Under the pieces are notes generated by a model, which ran no database searches, was not told the DNA's origin, and worked only from the letters and a program-made list of their open reading frames with translations. The position numbers and the translations under genes were made by a program. Of a DNA stretch of 64,000 nt, positions 59,391 through 64,000 are shown one piece after another (within the stretch, counting starts at the first letter, position 1; every line of letters starts with the position of its first letter). This stretch comes from Marinilactibacillus sp042660675 (GTDB lineage Bacteria > Bacillota > Bacilli > Lactobacillales > Carnobacteriaceae_A). The stretch is taken from assembly GCF_042660675.1 (NCBI RefSeq), contig NZ_JBHSUL010000033.1:1-64000 (forward strand), in the 5' to 3' direction.

Positions 59391-59996
59391 TTAACGGTTG
59401 TAGTATTCAACGATGTATGAATCGTCAACATCAGCAGACATTTCTTCACGTAATGGTAAACGAGTAAGTGAGCCTTCTAATTTTTCTTCGTCAAAAGTAA
59501 CGAAGTCTGGACGACCATATAAAGATTCTACAGATTCTTTAATAATTTTGATGTCTTTAGATTTTTCACGAACACCAATAACTTCTCCAACTTTTACGCT
59601 GTATGAAGGGATGTCAACGCGTTTTCCGTCAACAGTGATGTGACCGTGGTTTACTAATTGACGAGCTTGACGACGTGTAGTCGCAAGACCAAGACGGTAA
59701 ACAACATTATCTAAACGTTGTTCAAGTAAGATCATGAAGTTAACACCGTGTTTACCTTCACGAATTTTACCAGCTTTATTGAATAAGTTAAAGAATTGAC
59801 GTTCGTTAACTCCATACATAAAACGTAGTTTTTGTTTTTCTTTTAGTTGCATACCATACTCAGAAAGTTTGATACGGCTTGTAGGTCCGTGTTGTCCTGG
59901 AACGTAAGGACGACGTGCTAATTCTTTTCCAGTTCCTGAAAGTGAAATGCCTAAACGACGAGATTTCTTCCAAGAAGATCCTGTGAAACGAGCCAT
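59391..59996 (-). CDS. rpsD: 30S ribosomal protein S4
   Basis: Primary-binding 16S rRNA protein and mRNA repressor. The 201 residues show MARFTGSSWKKSRRLGISLSG, the QLKEKQKLRFMYGVNERQF part and the S4 RNA-binding domain (RLDNVVYRLGLATTRRQARQLVNHGHI). As in Bacillus, it is a lone gene away from the main ribosomal operon and preceded by a leader; autoregulation by S4 is expected. An AGGAGG-like box (TGGAGGAAT) precedes the ATG. Confidence 0.98.
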   Translation of the reverse strand: MARFTGSSWKKSRRLGISLSGTGKELARRPYVPGQHGPTSRIKLSEYGMQLKEKQKLRFMYGVNERQFFNLFNKAGKIREGKHGVNFMILLEQRLDNVVYRLGLATTRRQARQLVNHGHITVDGKRVDIPSYSVKVGEVIGVREKSKDIKIIKESVESLYGRPDFVTFDEEKLEGSLTRLPLREEMSADVDDSYIVEYYNR

Positions 59997-60162
59997 AATT
60001 GTATTCCTCCAATAATTTTTTTGGAGTAAAATAACGTGATAGAAATTCAGTAATACGTGCAGTTCCTACGAACGTTCGCCATTGCAGCCGCAGGTTACTA
60101 GTTTACTTGATTAAGAAACTGTTGACGCGGTTACCATTTCTTGCTGCATTATTTTACACAAA
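59997..60162 (-). promoter_or_regulatory. S4 leader upstream of rpsD
   Basis: About 165 transcribed bases between promoter and start. They show pairing such as AGTAACCTGCGGCTGC with downstream GC-rich parts, and GCAATGGCGAACGTTCGTAGG. Firmicutes rpsD leaders of this size fold into the S4-binding structure. Assigned by position and general form; a covariance-model match would confirm it. Confidence 0.65.
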
Positions 60163-60166
60163 TGCT

Positions 60167-60195
60167 AGTATACCGTTTTAAATCGCTACTGTCAA
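60167..60195 (-). promoter_or_regulatory. Promoter of rpsD
   Basis: Minus-strand consensus -35 TTGACA (60195-60190), a 17-base spacer and -10 TATACT (60172-60167). Confidence 0.85.
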
Positions 60196-60198
60196 CAT

Positions 60199-60256
60199 AA
60201 AAAAGAAGCAGCCCTTAACTTACTTCTAATCCAGTAAGTATTAAAGGCTACTTCTC
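60199..60256 (-). terminator. Intrinsic terminator of the BaeRF-type gene
   Basis: On the minus strand GAAG-AGCC-TTAA-CTTACT pairs with AGTAAG-TTAA-GGCT-CTTC around an eight-base loop, followed by TTTTTA. Confidence 0.8.
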
Positions 60257-60277
60257 TTCGAATTTTATAAGCCAATT

Positions 60278-61405
60278 CTAGAATCTCAGTAGTGCTGCAA
60301 TTCCAGTATCAGATGGCATACTTGGAGTATCTAGTACATAAACTTTCCCATTAGTCTTCAGAACGTTTTGAACAAGTTGGTTCACGTAGGCATTGATTTC
60401 TGAACCTTCTTGGTACTGACCATTTTCATCAATTGTACCATGAACTTGATAATGATCTTCAATGAGTAATGTGCCAATTTTACCTTGGATGCTTGCCATA
60501 GCCAAATCATTGTATTGGGCTTCTAGTTTAAATTCAGGTGTAGTTTCGTTGAATTTTTCAACTAGCTCTTTGTATCGACGATCAATGATCTCATTGACTA
60601 CTTCTTTAGCCTTGTTTTCAATTTCAGCACTTGAAAGCTGCGCAGTTGATCCTTCGACTTTTGTTTCATCCAAATGAGGATTTTTAGAAATTTTTTCGAA
60701 GTCTGCAATGTTTTCTGGAAGTGCAAACAACACTAACGGTAAGCCTGTAGGTTTACTATAATGCTCAAAGACGTATTTATCTACGACTCTAAAATAATTG
60801 TCTTGATCGATTTGAACTTCATTACTTTTTTCGTTGTGCCCATGGAACATTGCTGATCCACCTGCACCATTATACTCGCCAGAGTTTAAGTTCCCACCTG
60901 TCAGTTCTTCTCCTAGTGCTTTTTCTAAATCTGTTGGTGCATCTTCTGGAAGTGGAATTTCTTGTAGCTCACTACCTCGACCGTTATACAATGTAAACTT
61001 ATCATGGTTTAAACAAAGTAAGTGGAAATAACTGACATATTGAAAATTATCGATTAGCGGCAAGACATATGCCTGATTAGATACGACCACATTATTATCT
61101 ACTTCAACACCTAATCGGTAAAAGAATGTATCTGTCTGTGTTACGTAGAAAACAAGACTTTTAGTCGCTCTTCTCCAGAAATTTGTATCATCTCTTAAGC
61201 CTTCTAATTCATTTAAGAAAGTGTCACATGTTTTTTCATCATATACGTCACAAATTTTTTCTTTTGCGTCCTTCAATAAATTCTGAAACTGAATCTGGTT
61301 TGCCTCTGTTTCAAACGCGTTATCTTGCGCGTTCATCGAAATAGAAAGATAGACCTCGTCCGTCTGTAAAATCTCATCTGTTGGAAATGCAAATAATTCT
61401 TTCAT
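60278..61405 (-). CDS. Bacterial archaeo-eukaryotic release factor-like protein (BaeRF family)
   Basis: Soluble protein of 375 residues. The N-terminal part (1-150) shows eRF1-like LVFYVTQTDTFFYRL and VLPLIDNFQYVSYFHLLCL. The middle has RVVDKYVFEHYSKPTGLPLVLFALPE, and the C terminus NGKVYVLDTPSMPSDTGIAALLRF matches the ending typical of BaeRF proteins. BaeRF proteins are remote eRF1 relatives proposed to act in ribosome rescue or rRNA-targeted defence; no function is proven for this subgroup. No GGQ motif is seen. Start ATG 61405, after GAAGGTG. It is monocistronic. Confidence 0.7.
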   Translation of the reverse strand: MKELFAFPTDEILQTDEVYLSISMNAQDNAFETEANQIQFQNLLKDAKEKICDVYDEKTCDTFLNELEGLRDDTNFWRRATKSLVFYVTQTDTFFYRLGVEVDNNVVVSNQAYVLPLIDNFQYVSYFHLLCLNHDKFTLYNGRGSELQEIPLPEDAPTDLEKALGEELTGGNLNSGEYNGAGGSAMFHGHNEKSNEVQIDQDNYFRVVDKYVFEHYSKPTGLPLVLFALPENIADFEKISKNPHLDETKVEGSTAQLSSAEIENKAKEVVNEIIDRRYKELVEKFNETTPEFKLEAQYNDLAMASIQGKIGTLLIEDHYQVHGTIDENGQYQEGSEINAYVNQLVQNVLKTNGKVYVLDTPSMPSDTGIAALLRF

Positions 61406-61524
61406 GTTTTCACCTTCCATTATCTATTTCTTCAAGAGTTTCACTCGTTAGTACAAAGCATCATCCTGAAGATAACTATGACTTCATCATATCTAATCCA
61501 TCATAAATTGTCTAAAGATATGCA

Positions 61525-61562
61525 ATAAAACCCAGTCACGATTTCGAGACTGGGTTTTATTA
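61525..61562 (-). terminator. Intrinsic terminator of the DUF1054-GNAT pair
   Basis: On the minus strand AAAACCCAGTCTCG...ACTGGGTTTT pairs with a short loop, followed by ATTG. It lies just past the GNAT stop. Confidence 0.82.
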
Positions 61563-61567
61563 ATAGA

Positions 61568-62101
61568 CTAATTGTATTCAAAGTACTCTGATTCAAGCAT
61601 TCCGTAAACGAAACTATCTGACCATTCTCCTTTATACCAATAATCTTGAATATGATGAGCTTCTTTTCTCATACCGATTTTAATACAAACTTTCTGGGAA
61701 CTCGTATTTCTAGCATCCATATTAACCTGTACTCTGTGGACACCCAGTTCATAAAAAAGCTGATGAATCATTTCGTGAACTGCCTCAGAAGCAAAACCGT
61801 TGCCGGCAAACGAACGATTAAGACTATAACCGATTTCTACGGTCTCTTTCACTTCGGTGTACCATAACGATAGATCTCCAATTACTTGTCCTTCGTAGAC
61901 AATTGCAAGATTTAAAGTATGGTCTTTATCCAAAATATTTTTCAAAACTTTTTTGTCAAATTCTTCATGTGCATTATCTGATTTCCATGGCTCATGCAGT
62001 AAGAACCTACAAGTCTGTTCGTCTTTATATATTGCGAAAGTCTCCTCGAAATCTTTTTGCTGAAAGGGTCTTAATATTAATCTTTTCGTTTTAATAATCA
62101 A
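61568..62101 (-). CDS. GNAT acetyltransferase (RimJ/RimL-like)
   Basis: Acetyl-CoA-dependent N-acetyltransferase of 177 residues. The N terminus TKRLILRPFQQKDF, the central VIGDLSLWYTEVKETVEIGYSL, the acetyl-CoA-binding AGNGFASEAVHEMI and the C-terminal RNTSSQKVCIKIGMRKEA define the RimJ/RimL subgroup. The substrate could be a protein N terminus or a small molecule. TTG 62101 follows a GGGAGG box by five bases; the ATG at 62134 lies before it. It follows the DUF1054 gene by 43 bases. Confidence 0.88.
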   Translation of the reverse strand: MIIKTKRLILRPFQQKDFEETFAIYKDEQTCRFLLHEPWKSDNAHEEFDKKVLKNILDKDHTLNLAIVYEGQVIGDLSLWYTEVKETVEIGYSLNRSFAGNGFASEAVHEMIHQLFYELGVHRVQVNMDARNTSSQKVCIKIGMRKEAHHIQDYWYKGEWSDSFVYGMLESEYFEYN

Positions 62102-62144
62102 CTTTGCCTCCCTGATCTGAACCGGCAACGTCATAGCTTACTGA

Positions 62145-62783
62145 CTACACCGCTTCACTCTGTTCGTAATGAATGTCTAACAACTGTCTAAATAATGGGA
62201 TAAGTTGGCTTATTGTTTGTTTAATATAGTCATTTTGTGCTTCTATATTCTCTAAAAGATCACTATCTCTTTCTATCACTCTTCCAACCAAGAATTCTCC
62301 TTTTTTCACCTTAAGAAGTCTATTGAGCTTTTCAATCACTTTCTGTTCACTCACAGGTTCAACTTTTGATTTAGTATGATCTCCAGAGAGTACAAACTGT
62401 TCAGTCAATGATTTTAAGTTCTCAGGGCTAGATAAGAGTGCTTTGCCCATTTCGATTTCATAAAGAGGATTATCTATAATAGAAATAAAGATAAAAATGT
62501 GATCTTCATTTATACCAATTTGTAAATGAGGATATTTTTTATATCCTCTAACATCTCCGCCGATTGCACACCAAGTTGATTCAGGAGGATTAGATGTTCT
62601 TCTCCTATGTTGTGCAATATGAAACTGCATAGGATAACCAGTTTCATCCTGGATCAGAGGCGCATATGTGTCTCCTAAATCCTGGAAAATAGGTTGTATA
62701 GTATTTCTTATTTTGTTCATTCTGTCTTCAAGACCCTCTATTAAAAACAACTCAAAGTCTTGCTTATTGAATCCTTTATGCAT
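62145..62783 (-). CDS. DUF1054 family protein (UPF0637, YktB-like)
   Basis: Cytoplasmic protein of 212 residues with the family pattern FNKQDFELFLIEGLEDRM, HIAQHRRRTSNPPESTWCAIGGDVRGYKK split over about residues 55-90, and PHLQIGINEDHIFIFISIID. Structures of relatives are known by recollection, without a function. The start at 62783 follows GGAGGAACGC; the frame to 62828 extends past the box. It likely shares a transcript with the GNAT gene. Confidence 0.88.
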   Translation of the reverse strand: MHKGFNKQDFELFLIEGLEDRMNKIRNTIQPIFQDLGDTYAPLIQDETGYPMQFHIAQHRRRTSNPPESTWCAIGGDVRGYKKYPHLQIGINEDHIFIFISIIDNPLYEIEMGKALLSSPENLKSLTEQFVLSGDHTKSKVEPVSEQKVIEKLNRLLKVKKGEFLVGRVIERDSDLLENIEAQNDYIKQTISQLIPLFRQLLDIHYEQSEAV

Positions 62784-62876
62784 TGCGTTCCTCCAAAACT
62801 CACTTAATAATTGTAACAAAAATAACAATTATTTTAAATATACAGTTCAAATTAATCGAGAGATTTCAAAAAATAT

Positions 62877-63836
62877 TTAAAAGTCTACTTGATCTTGAAC
62901 TTCTTGCATCATTAACCGGATTGATTGTAAACCGCCACCAGATAGATACCATAAATCAGCATCAAGATATATAATCGCATCTTGCTGATAAGCTTTTGTT
63001 TCTTGTATAACTGGATTTAGAGATAAATCACTAACGGATGTGTCTCCTCCGATAGCCTGTGAGCGGTCAACAACAAATAATAAATCAGGATTTTCTTGTA
63101 GTATATATTCATAAGAAACTGACTGGCCGTGTACAGAAGATTCTATGCTATTATCTACAGGAATAAAACCAAACTCCTCGTACAGCATACCATATCTAGA
63201 GTGTTCTCCAAAAGCCGATAAGCTACCTTCATTTAAAATTGTTACTAGTGTAGACTTTTCAGAAGCCTGTGCTGATTCTTGGAGTGCATTCATCTCTTTT
63301 TGAATAGAGTCTAACTCAGCCTCAACTTGTTCTTCCTCAGATAGAATTTGACCAATTGTTTGCATATTTCCTACAAATGAATCCCAGTAATTTTCTAGGT
63401 CTACGCTTAAGTAAAGTGTCGGTGCGATTTCATTTAGTTCGTCTAAAAAATCTAATTGTCTTCCAGAAATCAAAATTAAATCTGGATCCAATTCATAAAC
63501 GGCTTCAAGATCTGGTTCTTTCAAACTCCCTACAGAAACAACCTCTGAATCATTGAAGTTACTAAGATAATCTGGGAGGCTCTGCGTTACTGTACCGACC
63601 ACTTTATCCTTTGAGTCCAGCACTTCAAAAGTGTCCAGTAAGCCCATGTCAAATATGACAACTTTTTCAGGATTTACAGGCACTTCGACTGCTAGTCCAT
63701 TAGAATCTTTTACCTCAATTGCTTCTAACCCATTTCCACTCTGGTTTTCTGTATCGATTACTTCCGCAGATTCACTTGCACAACCTCCGGCTAACATGAT
63801 TGTACCTAGACTGAACGCAACGATTTTTTTGATCAT
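62877..63836 (-). CDS. Siderophore ABC transporter substrate-binding lipoprotein (YclQ/FpuA-like)
   Basis: Lipoprotein of 319 residues that captures a ferric siderophore outside the cell. The signal peptide ends in LAGGC (Cys19). The FecB/PeripBP fold is seen in PVNPEKVVIFDMGLLDTFEVL, DLEAVYELDPDLILISGRQ, GMLYEEFGFIPVDN and ENPDLLFVVDRSQAIGG. It resembles the catecholate/petrobactin binder YclQ. It follows a truncated ABC ATPase gene by 24 bases; permease genes would lie beyond 64000. Fur control is likely but its promoter lies outside. Confidence 0.9.
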   Translation of the reverse strand: MIKKIVAFSLGTIMLAGGCASESAEVIDTENQSGNGLEAIEVKDSNGLAVEVPVNPEKVVIFDMGLLDTFEVLDSKDKVVGTVTQSLPDYLSNFNDSEVVSVGSLKEPDLEAVYELDPDLILISGRQLDFLDELNEIAPTLYLSVDLENYWDSFVGNMQTIGQILSEEEQVEAELDSIQKEMNALQESAQASEKSTLVTILNEGSLSAFGEHSRYGMLYEEFGFIPVDNSIESSVHGQSVSYEYILQENPDLLFVVDRSQAIGGDTSVSDLSLNPVIQETKAYQQDAIIYLDADLWYLSGGGLQSIRLMMQEVQDQVDF

Positions 63837-63860
63837 CTCTTATCATCCTTTTTTAGTTTT

Positions 63861-64000
63861 TTAGTAGTACATTACAAATTTTTTACCTTTACGGTCAATG
63901 ACTTCTACATCTATATCGAAAATATTCTTAATATTCTGCTGGGTAATGATCTTTTCCACTGGCCCTGCTGCAAAAATTTCACCTTCTTTCATAGCAATTA
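63861..64000 (-). CDS. Siderophore ABC transporter ATP-binding protein, C-terminal 45 residues (5' end outside window)
   Basis: An open minus-strand frame enters from the right edge and ends with TAA at 63863-63861. The visible end reads AMKEGEIFAAGPVEKIITQQ, then NIKNIFDIDVEVID and KFVMYY at the terminus. This matches the tail of YclP/FepC-type iron-siderophore ATPases (K-x-G-x-I-x-A-x-G after the signature domain). Gene order ATPase then binding protein matches yclNOPQ of Bacillus. Confidence 0.85.
   Translation of the reverse strand, partial: IAMKEGEIFAAGPVEKIITQQNIKNIFDIDVEVIDRKGKKFVMYY

Noticed and set aside
60278..61405. Toxin or defence gene on the basis of BaeRF links to defence
   Set aside because: There is no partner gene, no mobile context and no anomalous composition here; defence is only one suggestion for the wider family.
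1..64000. CRISPR arrays, tRNA genes, prophage or integrative-element attachment sites
   Set aside because: No regularly spaced repeats, no cloverleaf-like sequence in any intergenic gap and no integrase or phage gene were seen; the only mobile DNA is the ISL3 element.

Overview
The window reads as ordinary core chromosome from a low-GC Gram-positive bacterium of the order Lactobacillales, most likely Carnobacteriaceae-like (for example Alkalibacterium, Marinilactibacillus or a relative). The reasons are the AT-rich codon use and Gram-positive ribosome binding sites, the joint presence of IreB, EzrA, LiaFSR, a fused glutathione synthetase (GshF), a DUF1831 gene between a cysteine desulfurase and mnmA, a 6S RNA next to a universal stress protein, and a rod-type MreBCD/MinCD set. 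The genus assignment is inference; a 16S rRNA or whole-genome comparison would settle it. I see no tRNA, rRNA, prophage, CRISPR array or recognisable defence system.

Layout. 1-170 is the right end of an ISL3-family insertion sequence. 171-6055 (minus) holds sepM, coaD, rsmD, ylbG, ylaN, typA and an inositol-phosphatase gene. 6190-11536 is the pyruvate dehydrogenase operon pdhABCD, divergent from def. 12673-14986 carries a two-repeat membrane protein of unknown function and a Cof-type HAD phosphatase; rnjA (plus) follows, preceded by a structured leader with its own terminator. 17117-23362 (minus) has liaFSR, greA, udk, mltG and the ireB-ruvX-DUF1292 operon. 23571-36305 has alaS with a T-box, a YitT protein, a lipid kinase (plus), recD2, mnmA-DUF1831-cysteine desulfurase and gshF. 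36453-40956 has rarA, 6S RNA and usp (plus), then ytxK-ackA (minus). An intact IS copy with a perfect 8-bp target duplication occupies 41176-42709. 42804-48586 carries the rplU-prp-rpmA operon, mreCD-minCD, mreB and cspA. 48850-58107 has radC, a HAD hydrolase, valS with a T-box, tpx, thiI with its cysteine desulfurase, and ezrA. 58299-64000 has a free-methionine-sulfoxide reductase, a lipoprotein, rpsD with its leader, a BaeRF-type protein, a DUF1054-GNAT pair, and the end of a siderophore ABC operon.

Functional themes are translation and its quality control (def, typA, alaS, valS, rpsD, rplU, rpmA/prp, rsmD), tRNA thiolation (two dedicated cysteine desulfurases with mnmA and thiI), cell shape, division and envelope stress (mreBCD, minCD, ezrA, mltG, liaFSR, ireB), the pyruvate-acetate route (pdh, ackA) and thiol/redox defence (gshF, tpx, fRMsr).

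I did not find a convincing new multi-gene system. The best leads are: both IS copies sit in the U-tract of an intrinsic terminator in the same orientation; an unassigned structured leader precedes rnjA; an internally duplicated membrane protein has its own promoter; and a nearly identical tandem lipoyl-domain duplication lies in pdhC. Several starts were moved from the longest open frame on the basis of Shine-Dalgarno position and are noted entry by entry.
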